A stretch of 64,000 nucleotides of DNA from Butyrivibrio sp. NC2007 (GTDB lineage Bacteria; Bacillota; Clostridia; Lachnospirales; Lachnospiraceae): the NCBI RefSeq assembly GCF_000421405.1, contig NZ_ATWY01000006.1, positions 1 to 64,000 of the forward strand. The letters run 5' to 3'. A model generated the notes under the pieces. The model saw only the letters and a list, made by a program, of their open reading frames with translations, had not been told where the DNA came from and ran no database searches. The stretch's first letter is position 1. Every line of letters begins with the position of its first letter. The position numbers and the translations under genes are program-made. Positions 1 to 8,946 of the stretch are shown here, piece after piece.

Positions 1-70
<70 letters not shown>

Positions 71-234
71 AATAAGTTCAATTCCAGCCAGAACTAAAAC
101 GTTAGCTTTCGTTCTGTCCGTTATTACTTTTGGTTTGTTACTTCTGAATAATTCTCTTGGAATTTTTCAGGGTTGCATTACTGTTTATTTGTCAAGGTGC
201 TATAATTATGACCCTTACTGATTGCGTAAGGCAA

Positions 235-323
235 CGCAGAAGGAGGGATTTGAACCCTCGCGCCGCTATTAACGACCTGCACCCTTTCCAGGGGTGTCTC
301 TTCAACCACTTGAGTACTTCTGC
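235..323 (-). tRNA. tRNA-Ser (anticodon GGA)
   Basis: On the minus strand the acceptor arms GCAGAAG and CTTCTGC pair, with discriminator G at 235. The anticodon loop reads CTGGAAA, giving GGA, which decodes UCC/UCU. The long variable arm and total length of 89 nt are typical of class II serine tRNAs. The T loop is GGTTCAAATCC. CCA is not encoded. It sits between a second tRNA-Ser and the 16S gene and is probably co-transcribed with them. Confidence 0.94.
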
Positions 324-378
324 AAAATAGTTGATACACAATAACTTATATTGTTGTAGCAGCGTGTTCATAATTAAG

Positions 379-464
379 CGGAGCGAAAGGGATTCGAACC
401 CTTGTGGCGTTGCCGCCAAACGGTTTTCAAGACCGCCTCGTTATGACCGCTTCGATATCGCTCC
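379..464 (-). tRNA. tRNA-Ser (anticodon UGA)
   Basis: Acceptor arms GGAGCGA and TCGCTCC pair on the minus strand, with discriminator G at 379. The anticodon loop CTTGAAA contains TGA, decoding UCA. There is a long variable arm (class II) and a GGTTCGAATCC T loop. It is the first RNA gene after the promoter at 544-572 and about 55 nt upstream of tRNA-Ser(GGA). Confidence 0.94.
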
Positions 465-543
465 GAGTTAACTTACCACATATATCTCAGATAAGATAAC
501 GCTCTGTTTGAGTTGCTGTGGCATCTCGCGCAGCGCAAGATTT

Positions 544-572
544 ATATTAACAAAGCAGGGGGTAGATGTCAA
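544..572 (-). promoter_or_regulatory. Consensus promoter for tRNA-Ser/tRNA-Ser/16S transcript
   Basis: Minus strand: perfect -35 TTGACA (567-572), 17-nt spacer, -10 TAATAT (544-549). It is the only strong promoter-like site upstream of the tRNA and rRNA genes. A GC-rich stretch follows the -10 region, which would suit stringent control of stable RNA (inference). Confidence 0.75.
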
Positions 573-648
573 CTACATTTTTTAATTTTTTTCTTTTATT
601 TTATAATTTATCAAATTAAAAACGAGCTTTGTGACAAAATAACAAATA

Positions 649-1716
649 TCAAATCAGAGAATTGTAGATATTTACTAGTCTTTCCACACTGGCGCTGCTC
701 GAATAATTTTCCTCAACTTTTTTAAAGGCGCTTACTCTAAGTTTATCGGCAAGAGTCTTGTCATTCATAACCTTAAGCACTGCATTTTTCAGCATTTCCG
801 GATCCTTAGGAGGCACAAGCACGCCTGTTTCTCCATCTGTCACCACATCAGGAATGCCCCCAACCTCGCTGGCTACTACAACACAGCCGCCTGCCATAGC
901 CTCAAGGACTGACACCGGGAAGCCTTCATAGTACGAAGGAAGCACGAAGATGCCACATTCGCCCAGGTACTTCTCCTTCTCTTCTCCCGAGATCCATCCC
1001 AGGAACTCAACCAGATTGTTACCTTCTATCCTCTTTCTGTAGCTCTCCTCTTCGTAAATTCCACCTATATAAAGCTTTACATCCTTGTTTTCGCGTCCAA
1101 TCTCCGTAACGGCATCCAGAAGTTCATCAATGCCCTTATCCTTACAAATACGTCCCAGAAAGAGAAGCTTATTCATATCCCTGCAAGACTCCACGCCTTC
1201 AGCAAAAGAGATATCTCTTTTAACCGCAACGCAGTTGGGGAAGACTTTGATCTTTCCGGAATCAGTCAAATTAGAGAAATACTCCTTCCAGGAAGGGGTC
1301 AGAACCAGCATCACATCTGCCATATCAAGAATAGACTTAAGATACGCTCTTCTCTTATCGCTTATCTGGTTCTCGAAGTAATTCTTGAAATCACCACCAT
1401 GCTGATGGAGCACGATCTTTTTGTTGCGTCGATAGGCTGCTCTTATAAAGAAAGACTTCCTCATGATGCTGCTGTCTGAGGAGGCGTTAACATGCACAAC
1501 ATCGCACCATGAAAGAGAGCACAAAAACTTAAAGTAAGCAGCGGCAGCTACCAAAAACTTCTTGCCCCTGCTTCCCTCTTTCATTGTTCCTATATATTTG
1601 AGGTCGACCTTTTTATCAAGGCCGGCCTCATAGTAGTTGTTAACTATAGCAGCGATTCCGCCGTGGACGCCCCTGTCAGGACCCACCATCAGAACTCTTT
1701 TTCTTTCGCTATCCAT
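649..1716 (-). CDS. Glycosyltransferase, GT4 family (GT-B fold)
   Basis: 355 residues, normal for a GT4 enzyme. The N-terminal half has the acceptor-side glycine-rich segment GPDRGVHGG near residue 12. The C-terminal half has the nucleotide-sugar half: LFLGRICKDKGID near residue 180 and the retaining-GT E-x7-E motif in YEGFPVSVLEAMAGG near 263-275. Such enzymes transfer a sugar from a nucleotide donor to a glycan or lipid acceptor on the cytoplasmic face; the exact sugar cannot be read from sequence. It is the last gene of the operon, 11 bp after ispD. No clear terminator separates it from the tRNA promoter at 544-572. Confidence 0.88.
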   Translation of the reverse strand: MDSERKRVLMVGPDRGVHGGIAAIVNNYYEAGLDKKVDLKYIGTMKEGSRGKKFLVAAAAYFKFLCSLSWCDVVHVNASSDSSIMRKSFFIRAAYRRNKKIVLHQHGGDFKNYFENQISDKRRAYLKSILDMADVMLVLTPSWKEYFSNLTDSGKIKVFPNCVAVKRDISFAEGVESCRDMNKLLFLGRICKDKGIDELLDAVTEIGRENKDVKLYIGGIYEEESYRKRIEGNNLVEFLGWISGEEKEKYLGECGIFVLPSYYEGFPVSVLEAMAGGCVVVASEVGGIPDVVTDGETGVLVPPKDPEMLKNAVLKVMNDKTLADKLRVSAFKKVEENYSSSASVERLVNIYNSLI

Positions 1717-1727
1717 GTAACCTATCC

Positions 1728-2435
1728 TTATTTCCTTCCAAGGATTGCCTCTGCTACGGCGATATCCTCTGGTGTAGTGATCTTGATATTATCGTAGGAG
1801 CCCTCTACGAGCTTGACCTTTGTGTCTGTGTAATACTCAACAACCATGGCATCGTCGGTGAAGTTGATGCCCTTGGCCATGAGGTCGCCCTCCTCACGAT
1901 CGAGTCTCTGATAGAGATCCAGTATCATCTTATAAGAGAAACACTGCGGAGTCTGAATAGTCCACATAAGATTTCTGTCCGGGGTTGAAGCTGCAAAGCC
2001 CTTTTCGTCAGCGATCTTGATGGTGTCCTTGGCAGGCATACCAACTACGCAGGCCTTGTATTCCTTAACAGCCTGAAGTGCCCTCAGAATAATGTCTCTG
2101 TTTATGAAAGGTCTTGCACCATCGTGGATAAAGGCATAGTCGCAATCTGCAGCTGCTGCCTGAAGTCCGAGCCTTACGCTGTGGTATCTTGCAAGTCCGC
2201 CTTCAACAACCGCCGTAACCTTATCAAACTTATATTTCTCCACGATTTCTTTTGTCACATAGGAAACGTCGCCTCTTGAGACCACCAGAACGATGTCGTC
2301 GATGATGCTCTCCTCAAAAGCCTTGAGAGAATAGTAAATAAGAGGCTTTCCTCCGATCTCCATGTACTGCTTCTTGACATCCGACTGCATTCTGCTGCCG
2401 GAGCCTGCTGCCAGAACTACCGCAACTGTCTTCAT
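1728..2435 (-). CDS. ispD: 2-C-methyl-D-erythritol 4-phosphate cytidylyltransferase
   Basis: 235 residues, the usual IspD size. It makes CDP-methylerythritol in the MEP pathway to isoprenoids, which supplies the polyprenol carriers used by the glycan genes nearby. Visible motifs are the nucleotide-binding [16 protein letters not shown] near residue 9 and the HDGARPF block near residue 103, plus an AKDTIK segment further on. The start overlaps the tsaD stop by 4 bp (ATGA), implying translational coupling. A cytidylyltransferase of the related TarI/IspD type for ribitol phosphate is possible, but no tarJ-like reductase is adjacent. Confidence 0.93.
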   Translation of the reverse strand: MKTVAVVLAAGSGSRMQSDVKKQYMEIGGKPLIYYSLKAFEESIIDDIVLVVSRGDVSYVTKEIVEKYKFDKVTAVVEGGLARYHSVRLGLQAAAADCDYAFIHDGARPFINRDIILRALQAVKEYKACVVGMPAKDTIKIADEKGFAASTPDRNLMWTIQTPQCFSYKMILDLYQRLDREEGDLMAKGINFTDDAMVVEYYTDTKVKLVEGSYDNIKITTPEDIAVAEAILGRK

Positions 2436-3604
2436 CTTCGTCCTCCAAAATCCCGCTCAAGCGCATCCAGACGGCTGGCTCTGCCGTGGAAACGTCTCTC
2501 GCGATCACCCAGCGGAAGGTTTGGAACTGCGTTCATGTCCAGTCCGAACCTGACGCCTTTTCTGTATTCATAGTATGCTGCTGCACCGATCATTGCCGCA
2601 TTGTCGGTGCATAAAACAGGACTTGGCCTGTAGAATTCGATATTATTGGCCGCGCACTCTTTTTCCAAAAGCTCGCGAAGTGCAGTGTTGGAAGCAACTC
2701 CTCCGGCGATGGCAAGCTTGTTCATGCCGTATTCCTTGCAGGCGCGGATTGCATGTCCGGCGAGGACCTCTACTACTGCCTTCTGGAATGAAGCTGCGAT
2801 GTCTACCTGGTTGAGCTCCTGTCCCTGCATCTTGGCCTGATTGATGAGGTTTAGTACTGCGGACTTAAGTCCGGAGAAAGAGAAATCGTACTCCGCACCC
2901 TCGATCTTGGCCTGAGGGAATACGAAAGCATCGGGATTTCCTTCCCTTGCTGCTTTGTCAATCTTGGGGCCTCCGGGATAGCCAAGGCCGATGGCTCTTG
3001 CCACCTTGTCAAAAGCCTCTCCCGCCGCGTCGTCTCTGGTCTGACCGATTATGTCATACTCGCCGTAGTCCTTGACCACTACAAGGTGAGAGTGACCTCC
3101 CGATACCACAAGACACACGAAAGGTGGCTCAAGGTCTTTGTTCTCGATGAAGTTTGCGCTGATATGACCCTCTATGTGGTGGACTCCGATAAGTGGCTTG
3201 TTTTTGGCAAAAGAGATTGCTTTTGCCGCGGAGACTCCCACCAAAAGAGCACCTACAAGGCCGGGGCCGTAGGTTACTGCTACTGCGTCGATGTCATCAA
3301 GCGTAACTCCCGCTTCGTCCAAAGCTGCTCTTATGCAGCCGTTGATCTTCTCGACGTGCTTTCTGGATGCGATCTCCGGAACAACTCCGCCGTAGATGGT
3401 ATGGAGCGCGATCTGTGATGAAATGATGTTGGAGAGGACTTCGCGTCCGTTTCTGACAACTGCAGCTGCAGTCTCATCGCAGGAGCTCTCAATGGCAAGG
3501 ATGGTTACATCACCCTCGCTTCCGGTTTCCTGTGCTCTCTCATCATTCTCTTTTATCGACATGAAGATCACGCCGTCGTTTTCTACATTCTTATCTATCT
3601 TCAT
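2432..3604 (-). CDS. tsaD: tRNA N6-threonylcarbamoyladenosine synthase subunit TsaD
   Basis: TsaD is the catalytic subunit that puts threonylcarbamoyl on A37 of ANN-decoding tRNAs, working with TsaB and TsaE, both encoded upstream in this operon. The ASKHA-fold start [14 protein letters not shown] and the metal-binding HHIEGH motif (about residues 140-145) are intact, as are the [12 protein letters not shown] and [11 protein letters not shown] blocks. At 390 residues it is longer than the usual ~340, owing to a ~30-residue N-terminal leader and a basic C-terminal tail ending in FGGRR. An internal Met (codon at 3562) is an alternative start. It overlaps ispD by 4 bp. Confidence 0.95.
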   Translation of the reverse strand: MKIDKNVENDGVIFMSIKENDERAQETGSEGDVTILAIESSCDETAAAVVRNGREVLSNIISSQIALHTIYGGVVPEIASRKHVEKINGCIRAALDEAGVTLDDIDAVAVTYGPGLVGALLVGVSAAKAISFAKNKPLIGVHHIEGHISANFIENKDLEPPFVCLVVSGGHSHLVVVKDYGEYDIIGQTRDDAAGEAFDKVARAIGLGYPGGPKIDKAAREGNPDAFVFPQAKIEGAEYDFSFSGLKSAVLNLINQAKMQGQELNQVDIAASFQKAVVEVLAGHAIRACKEYGMNKLAIAGGVASNTALRELLEKECAANNIEFYRPSPVLCTDNAAMIGAAAYYEYRKGVRFGLDMNAVPNLPLGDRERRFHGRASRLDALERDFGGRR

Positions 3605-3608
3605 ATAA

Positions 3609-4505
3609 TTATCTCTTTAATCCGCCGCCAAATTTAACAAGGGCCTCAGCCTCTTTTTGTCTGTTAACGCTATTTTCATTAAGAAAATCCAGATCATCTT
3701 TGCTTGTGATCTGTGAAACCTCGGTAATATCTGTCACGTCTCCGGGATGGAATAATATCTCCATATCCTGAAGCCCCTTATCTGCCATGATGTCTGCTGC
3801 CACAGGGATGCACTCTTTTACATTGTCATAGAACATATGGCCCGAGAGCATGACTCCCATGAAAAACTTCCTCTGAACGCCGAGGCTGACGAGCATATCT
3901 TCATACTTTCTCTCATTGCGATTTGCAAGGGTGTTCAGCACAAGAACCTTGACTATATTGATGAGCTTTATGCCCTTTATCTTACCGGAGACCTTGCGAT
4001 AGAGATTAAGGTCTTCCCTTGGGAACCTGATATAGGAAACCTCCAGGTTATGCTCCTTAACAACATCCATGATTGCATCAAAGACCAGTGGGAGCATGTG
4101 GTAGTGAACGTGTCCGTCGAGTCTGAATTTGCCGTCGTTCATGTACTCTCTGCAGGAGAGGATCTGCGCTTCCATCTCTCGTCTTATCTGGCGATAGTAG
4201 ATCCTGCGAAGTACCGGCACGAAGCCTACAAGTAAAAGCTTCCCAAAGCCGATGCTGAAATTCCCGTCTCCGTCGATGAGCTTTGAAGCCTTAGCGCCGG
4301 TCAGGGGCTGTCCCTCCACGAGGTTTAAGTGCACGGTTATTGCAATCTTTTTCTTAAAGTCTTTTATTTCATCCATGCACTCAGCAAGGTATGGACTGTT
4401 TGGCATGATGCTGATACCATTTAAAGCTCCATTGTGGTAACAGTCGATTATATGACGGCTCTGGGTCCTGAACATCCCATAGTCGTCTGCATGATATTCA
4501 ATCAT
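3609..4505 (-). CDS. YdjC/ChbG-family carbohydrate deacetylase
   Basis: 298 residues from ATG 4505. Upstream in-frame Met codons would run deep into the previous gene, and this ATG overlaps its stop by 8 bp (ATGATTGA). Family signs: N-terminal metal/catalytic motif HADDYGM, the [11 protein letters not shown] strand, [11 protein letters not shown] with paired histidines near residue 130, and the FHPGD segment near the C terminus. YdjC proteins remove N-acetyl groups from small amino-sugar oligosaccharides such as chitobiose. The substrate here is unknown. Placement among tRNA-modification genes is probably incidental. Confidence 0.85.
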   Translation of the reverse strand: MIEYHADDYGMFRTQSRHIIDCYHNGALNGISIMPNSPYLAECMDEIKDFKKKIAITVHLNLVEGQPLTGAKASKLIDGDGNFSIGFGKLLLVGFVPVLRRIYYRQIRREMEAQILSCREYMNDGKFRLDGHVHYHMLPLVFDAIMDVVKEHNLEVSYIRFPREDLNLYRKVSGKIKGIKLINIVKVLVLNTLANRNERKYEDMLVSLGVQRKFFMGVMLSGHMFYDNVKECIPVAADIMADKGLQDMEILFHPGDVTDITEVSQITSKDDLDFLNENSVNRQKEAEALVKFGGGLKR

Positions 4506-5088
4506 CTGATTCTTCCCTCTGTGTCCATCCAAGGATCTTCCAGTTGTTTGTGGTTTGATCCCTTCTCAGGATAAATGTATAGTAATTCGAGTAAGTCGGG
4601 GTTGTTGCATTTCTTATGTTAAAGAGGCAGTCACAGCTGCACATCTTGCGACCATCCACCACAACCTCCTCAGGCTCTTTTGTCTGAACGACATATGCAG
4701 GGATTGAGTACTGCTGCGCTTTTCTGCTGGTGACCTCGATCCTGATGCTTCCCTCGAAATTCTCGTTGGAAGCAAGAAGCTCATCATCCATAAGTCCCTT
4801 AAGCACTGCGATCATGGCATCTCTCTGGTCATCGTCATAGGTCTCTCTGTAAAGAGTCTGCATGATCTTGGCGTAGAGCTCAACGACCTTTCTTGCGCTG
4901 GCGGGATAGCTCTTTTCAAGGTTGGTGGTTGTGATCTCGTCCACTACCGTGATGACGTAGTCCTCATCCTTGGCCGGCTGCTTCCTGGTCCTGGTGAGCA
5001 TCATATAGACACCCAGAACGATCATCGCTCCGAGCACGATCAGAACAATCGATTTAAGTACCGCTGATCCGACACTGCCTTTTTCCAT
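4498..5088 (-). CDS. Membrane-anchored hypothetical protein (NTF2-like, DUF6715-like)
   Basis: 196 residues. One membrane span at about residues 10-28 (VLKSIVLIVLGAMIVLGVYMM) is followed by a basic stop-transfer stretch and a ~160-residue outside domain. That domain has the layout of a small alpha+beta NTF2-like fold: helices around YPASARKVVELYAKIMQTLY, then strands ending YYTFILRRDQTTNNWKILGW. A CSCDC cluster near residue 147 is notable. It resembles proteins labelled DUF6715 in Lachnospiraceae, from memory only. Start is preceded by a GGAGGAAGT site. Function unknown. Confidence 0.7.
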   Translation of the reverse strand: MEKGSVGSAVLKSIVLIVLGAMIVLGVYMMLTRTRKQPAKDEDYVITVVDEITTTNLEKSYPASARKVVELYAKIMQTLYRETYDDDQRDAMIAVLKGLMDDELLASNENFEGSIRIEVTSRKAQQYSIPAYVVQTKEPEEVVVDGRKMCSCDCLFNIRNATTPTYSNYYTFILRRDQTTNNWKILGWTQREESDD

Positions 5089-5100
5089 ACTTCCTCCTTC

Positions 5101-6021
5101 TTATTCGGTAAATCTAAGGGTGCAGCTTCGTCCGTCCTTGGCTGCAATGGTATTAGGAAAGATCTTCTTTGTATCCGGCATGAACTCCATGGGATTTACA
5201 AGGGATGGGCTGTAGTGGGTAAGCCACATCTCTTTTACCTCGGCGTCCCTGGCCATTTTGGCTGCCTCGTAGAAGGTCATGTGCTTGTATTCCTTGGCCT
5301 TCTGGATCTTGTCAGGCTCGCCGTACATTCCCTCGCAGATAAACAAGTCTGACCCGGCAGCGTTTCTTACTATGCTGTCGGTGGGCCTTGAATCCGTACT
5401 GTAGGTGAGCTTGATGCCCTTTCTCTCCTCTCCGAGAACCATGTCCGGTGTGTAGGTGATCCCATCATCAGTTGTCACGGTTTCGCCCTTTTGAAGACTG
5501 TTCCAGAAGTCTCTGGGAATTCCCTTCTCCTGGGCGGCTTCCACATTGAACTTGCCCTGACGGCGCAGGTTCATGGTATATCCGTAGCAGGTAATATTGT
5601 GGTTAACCTTGAAGGCTGTAATCGTGAATTCAGGCATGCCTTCCAAGTCAAAAGACATCTCGTCTCCATTAATCTCTTTGAACTTAATTTCAAAGGGCAG
5701 CTCCGGCGCGATTGTGCGAAGGCTGTTTACCACCTTCTCAAGCCCCTTAGGGCCGACCATAAGGAGTGGCTCCGTGCGCTCTGCATTTCCCATGGTCAGC
5801 AGCATTCCGGGAAGTCCCGAGATGTGGTCCGCATGGTAATGGGTAAAGCACATTACGTCTATAGGCTTGGCGCTAAGGCCCTTTTTCTTCATGGCAATCT
5901 GTGTTCCCTCACCACAGTCGATGAGGATGCACTTGCCGTTATATCTCACAAGAAGTGCTGTGAGAAGTCTGTTGGGGAGTGGCATCATTCCGCCGGTTCC
6001 CAGTAGGCATACATCTATCAT
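5101..6021 (-). CDS. rnz: Ribonuclease Z (tRNA 3' processing)
   Basis: 306 residues from ATG 6021, which overlaps the previous stop as TAATG; an upstream Met in the same frame is less likely. Metallo-beta-lactamase fold with the zinc motif HYHADH at about residues 61-66, the LLGTGGMMPLPNR start typical of RNase Z, a YSTDSRPTD segment (third zinc ligand) and a C-terminal LTHYSPS histidine motif. RNase Z trims tRNA 3' trailers when CCA is not encoded, as in both tRNA-Ser genes here. The operon is otherwise dominated by tRNA t6A genes. Confidence 0.9.
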   Translation of the reverse strand: MIDVCLLGTGGMMPLPNRLLTALLVRYNGKCILIDCGEGTQIAMKKKGLSAKPIDVMCFTHYHADHISGLPGMLLTMGNAERTEPLLMVGPKGLEKVVNSLRTIAPELPFEIKFKEINGDEMSFDLEGMPEFTITAFKVNHNITCYGYTMNLRRQGKFNVEAAQEKGIPRDFWNSLQKGETVTTDDGITYTPDMVLGEERKGIKLTYSTDSRPTDSIVRNAAGSDLFICEGMYGEPDKIQKAKEYKHMTFYEAAKMARDAEVKEMWLTHYSPSLVNPMEFMPDTKKIFPNTIAAKDGRSCTLRFTE

Positions 6022-7253
6022 TAATTCTCTTCTCTCTTCCAATAAATCACTGCGTCGTCCTTGGGATCATCGTAAAATCCCGGGCGAACGCCTTCGCTCT
6101 TAAATCCAAGCTTCTCATAAAGTTTTATGGCAGGCGCATTCTGGGCTCTGACTTCCAGCGTATAGTCCTTGATCCCAATGCCCTTGCCTCTTTCAAGGAG
6201 CTGCTTGACCATCTTGTAGCCACAGCCTTCTCTGCGGACATCGCCTGAAACCGAGACATTGGTGACTTCACCTTCGCCGGAGATGTTCTGAACTCCGCAG
6301 AGTCCCACGATCCTGCCGGCCATCTCTGCAACAAGGTATATGGTGTCGTCTCTTGTCATGGCATCAAGGAGCTGTTTCTGCGTCCAGGCTTCCTTGCCAA
6401 GGTTTATCTGTTCAAGCTTCCAGGCATCCTCAACATCCTCGGCGGTCATAGGCCTTATGCGGACTTTGCCCGGTGTGCTGTGGGCTGCTGCCCTCTTCTC
6501 TGAAGCTGAAACGGAATCCGATCCCTCTTTTTCCAGAGACTCGCGCTCTGCCTGAGACAGGCGAAGATAATCGGGAGCAAACTCATCGGAGGATACGAAC
6601 CTGCCGTCTGCAGCGTACTTAAGAGCCAGGGCTGCAAGAGATGCTGCGCTCTGGCGGTTCATATGCAGAGGTGCTACGGTGAAGGGCACCTTAAGGCCCT
6701 GTTCAAGCTTGTCATGGTATACGGGAACGCCGTCGCCGAGAAGTACAACGCTCTTGCCGATGCTGTTCAGCTCTGCGATGACATCATCAACGGAAGCAGC
6801 GTACTGCTTCTTAATTACACGCATATCAAAGCCTTGCTCAGAGTTCTTCTCCTCAGTTGGGCTTGGTACGAAGGTATATATTCCTGTGTAAACCTGACTG
6901 CGCCTTGCATCCATCATAGGACAGATGATCTTCTCGTTGCCGTAGAGGTTGTAGGCAAGACCGTCCACTGTGGGAATAGGGATGATGGGCTTATCAAGAG
7001 CCAGCGCCAGTCCCTTGGCTGTGGCAGAGCCTATGCGAAGTCCGGTAAAAGAGCCGGGACCTTTCGCGACAGCTATTGCATCAATTGTACTAAGGTCAAG
7101 CCCTATCTTGTCCGTCATGTCTTTTAACATGGGCATCAGAATCTCTGAATGTGTTGTCTTATGTTGTATTGAGAACTGGGCTTTAAGTAAGTCGCCGTCA
7201 GTGATGGCAACGGTTGCAACCAGTCCCGAAGTGTCTATTGCTAGTATTTTCAT
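6021..7253 (-). CDS. tsaB-rimI: Fused TsaB / RimI: t6A-complex subunit and ribosomal-protein N-acetyltransferase
   Basis: 410 residues. Residues 1 to about 240 are TsaB (ASKHA fold: MKILAIDTSGLVATVAI, then AKGPGSFTGLRIG), the dimer partner of TsaD in tRNA t6A synthesis. Residues about 265-410 are a GNAT acetyltransferase of the RimI type: VRIRPMTAEDVEDAW, the acetyl-CoA loop VRREGCGYKM and LEVRAQNAPAIKLYEKLGF. A low-complexity linker joins them. The fusion is known in some clostridia and keeps two functions that are often adjacent genes. It lies 27 bp after tsaE and overlaps rnz. Confidence 0.94.
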   Translation of the reverse strand: MKILAIDTSGLVATVAITDGDLLKAQFSIQHKTTHSEILMPMLKDMTDKIGLDLSTIDAIAVAKGPGSFTGLRIGSATAKGLALALDKPIIPIPTVDGLAYNLYGNEKIICPMMDARRSQVYTGIYTFVPSPTEEKNSEQGFDMRVIKKQYAASVDDVIAELNSIGKSVVLLGDGVPVYHDKLEQGLKVPFTVAPLHMNRQSAASLAALALKYAADGRFVSSDEFAPDYLRLSQAERESLEKEGSDSVSASEKRAAAHSTPGKVRIRPMTAEDVEDAWKLEQINLGKEAWTQKQLLDAMTRDDTIYLVAEMAGRIVGLCGVQNISGEGEVTNVSVSGDVRREGCGYKMVKQLLERGKGIGIKDYTLEVRAQNAPAIKLYEKLGFKSEGVRPGFYDDPKDDAVIYWKREEN

Positions 7254-7280
7254 AATCTGTGTTCCTGTTATTAATATGGC

Positions 7281-7718
7281 TTAGTGCCTTGTCATGGTGA
7301 TGAGCCTGTAATCAAGGCCCTTCTCAAGGTTCTTTTCAATAACAATCTCTGTGTAGTGCTCGGGAAGCAGCTCCTCTATAAGGTTGGCCCATTCAACAAA
7401 GCAGACGCCGTCGCCGTAGAAGTAGTCCTCGTAGCCGATCTCGTCCATCTCACTGATATCGCCGATCCTGTAGACATCGAAGTGATAGAACGGAATCCTA
7501 CCCTCGTCATAGACCTGAAGTATGGTAAAGGTCGGTGAACTTACAGGTCCAAGGATGCCAAGCCCTGCTGCCACGCCCTGGGTCAGCACGGTCTTGCCAA
7601 CGCCCAGGTCTCCTATAAGGGTGTAGACCATTCCCGGAGTCGCGCTCTCTCCAATCCTTCTTCCGATCTCGAAGGTCTCTCTAGCACTATTTGTCTCATG
7701 TCTGGTTACGATTTCCAT
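7281..7718 (-). CDS. tsaE: tRNA t6A ATPase TsaE
   Basis: 145 residues from ATG 7718, chosen because GGGGG sits 7 nt upstream; an in-frame Met six codons earlier would overrun that site. Walker A GDLGVGKT at residues 36-43 and SSPTFTILQVY after it are the TsaE signature. HFDVYRI and CFVEWA near residues 80-110 complete the family pattern. TsaE hydrolyses ATP to reset the TsaBD complex. It opens the operon that runs to the glycosyltransferase at 649. Confidence 0.94.
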   Translation of the reverse strand: MEIVTRHETNSARETFEIGRRIGESATPGMVYTLIGDLGVGKTVLTQGVAAGLGILGPVSSPTFTILQVYDEGRIPFYHFDVYRIGDISEMDEIGYEDYFYGDGVCFVEWANLIEELLPEHYTEIVIEKNLEKGLDYRLITMTRH

Positions 7719-7763
7719 AAAAACCCCCGTATGCACAAACTAAACCACTTTTATAATATCACA

Positions 7764-7793
7764 AAAGAAACGCTGCGGGTAGATTCCGCAGCG
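7764..7793 (-). terminator. Intrinsic terminator after ribU
   Basis: Minus strand stem CGCTGCGG / CCGCAGCG with a 7-nt loop, followed by TTTCTTTT. It sits 34 bp past the ribU stop and before the tsaE operon. Confidence 0.85.
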
Positions 7794-7826
7794 CTTCGAG
7801 GTATGCGTTATTTGGTTGTATTTGTA

Positions 7827-8612
7827 TTATGCCTCTTCTGCCTTAGCTACTCTCTTGCGAACTGCCATGGGAGTGGTCTTAAGGATAGGGCTGAGCTGCT
7901 TGTAAACAAGGAATGTAAGTGCGCTGTCTACTGCACCCTTTAAGAGGTTGAAAGGTGCTACGCAGATTGCACAGAAAGTAAATACGTTGGTTACAAGAGG
8001 ATTGATGGCTGTTCCGGCCTCAATGAATACGCTGATGTCGCAGCCGTATGCGATTGCGTATGCAGGAAGCAGGAAGAATGCATTTAAGGTTGATCCTACG
8101 ATCGCGATGCAAAGTGTTCCTGTGATGCAGCTGATAAGGGCAACCTTTCTGGTCTTCTTGAATCTGTAGATGACTGTTGCAGGAATTACGAAAGCTGCTC
8201 CAACGCAGAAGTTTGCGATCTCACCTACAAATCCCGGTGTAGGTCCCTGGATAAGGACGTTTAATGTTACCTTGATGAACTCGATCATCACTGCAACCAT
8301 GGGACCTGCTGCGAATCCGCCGATAAGAGCGGGAATATCGCTGAAGTCAAATTTGTAGAATGGAGGTGCAATGGGAAGCGGGAACTCAAGGAGCATCAGC
8401 ACGAAGGCAATTGCGGAAAAGACACCTATGATGGCGATCTTTCTTGTGCTGAACATTGCTTCTACGGTTCCGGTCTTTTCAAGCTCCTGCTTTCTTGCGA
8501 GCTTCTCGGCCAGGTACGCAATAACAAATGCCACTACGATAAGTAGCAAAAGTGCTGCGAAACGTCCGGGCGCTCCGGTGATGTTTGCGATTGTTTCTTT
8601 TAGATTGTTCAT
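7827..8612 (-). CDS. ribU: Riboflavin ECF transporter substrate-binding subunit RibU
   Basis: 261 residues, about six membrane spans in the S-component core, plus an extra N-terminal span (LLLIVVAFVIAYLAEKLA) that most RibU proteins lack. The RibU hallmark GVFSAIAFVLMLLEFPLP is followed by FYKFDFSDIPALIGGFAAGP and GEIANFCVGAAFV. It binds riboflavin outside and works with a shared ECF energising module not in this window. The FMN riboswitch at 8729-8841 upstream supports the substrate call. AAGGAG lies 6 nt before the ATG. Confidence 0.94.
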   Translation of the reverse strand: MNNLKETIANITGAPGRFAALLLLIVVAFVIAYLAEKLARKQELEKTGTVEAMFSTRKIAIIGVFSAIAFVLMLLEFPLPIAPPFYKFDFSDIPALIGGFAAGPMVAVMIEFIKVTLNVLIQGPTPGFVGEIANFCVGAAFVIPATVIYRFKKTRKVALISCITGTLCIAIVGSTLNAFFLLPAYAIAYGCDISVFIEAGTAINPLVTNVFTFCAICVAPFNLLKGAVDSALTFLVYKQLSPILKTTPMAVRKRVAKAEEA

Positions 8613-8728
8613 TTTTTCTCCTTCTTTCTCATCGGGTGAATTTTTATTTGATTTGAAGGAGAGATAAAGTGGGAATTAATAATGACTTACTTGCACGGCT
8701 TCGAGAACCTCAGCTCGTGCTCAACACT

Positions 8729-8841
8729 CTTCTCTCATCCAGACTATACTGTCGGTCTTGGAATTTCACCAAGTCGGCCACTTGAAGATCAAGCAGTTCG
8801 CGGACTATACCGCCGGTTGGGAATTGCACCCTGCCCCGAAG
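8729..8841 (-). promoter_or_regulatory. FMN riboswitch (RFN element)
   Basis: Minus strand shows the conserved RFN blocks in order: CTTCGGGGCAGGGTGCAATT, CCGGCGGTATAGTCCGCGA, GGTGAAATTCC and ACCGACAGTATAGTCTGGA, ending GAGAGAAG. The 5' and 3' ends pair to form P1. It lies between a consensus promoter (8861-8889) and ribU and would shut the transporter off when FMN is plentiful. Single-base departures such as GGTGCAATT are minor. Confidence 0.96.
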
Positions 8842-8860
8842 AATTATTTTTTCTAGTAAA

Positions 8861-8889
8861 ATACTATCCCTTGCCGAGTGTACTGTCAA
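8861..8889 (-). promoter_or_regulatory. Promoter for the FMN riboswitch-ribU transcript
   Basis: Minus strand: -35 TTGACA (8884-8889), 17-nt spacer, -10 TAGTAT (8861-8866), about 20 nt before the riboswitch. It overlaps, head to head, the HD-GYP promoter at 8871-8900. Confidence 0.8.
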
Positions 8890-8900
8890 GGATTTATAAT
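8871..8900 (+). promoter_or_regulatory. Likely promoter for the HD-GYP gene
   Basis: Plus strand: -35 TTGCCG (8871-8876), 18-nt spacer, perfect -10 TATAAT (8895-8900), about 46 nt before the ATG at 8947. It overlaps the divergent ribU promoter. Confidence 0.6.
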
Positions 8901-8946
8901 AATACATATATCTACGTTTTGACGTATATTCTTTTTGCGAGGGACA

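Noticed and set aside
167..195. Possible second rRNA promoter with a perfect TTGACA (190-195) on the minus strand
   Set aside because: At the 17-nt spacing the -10 place reads CCCTGA; no acceptable -10 within 15-19 nt.
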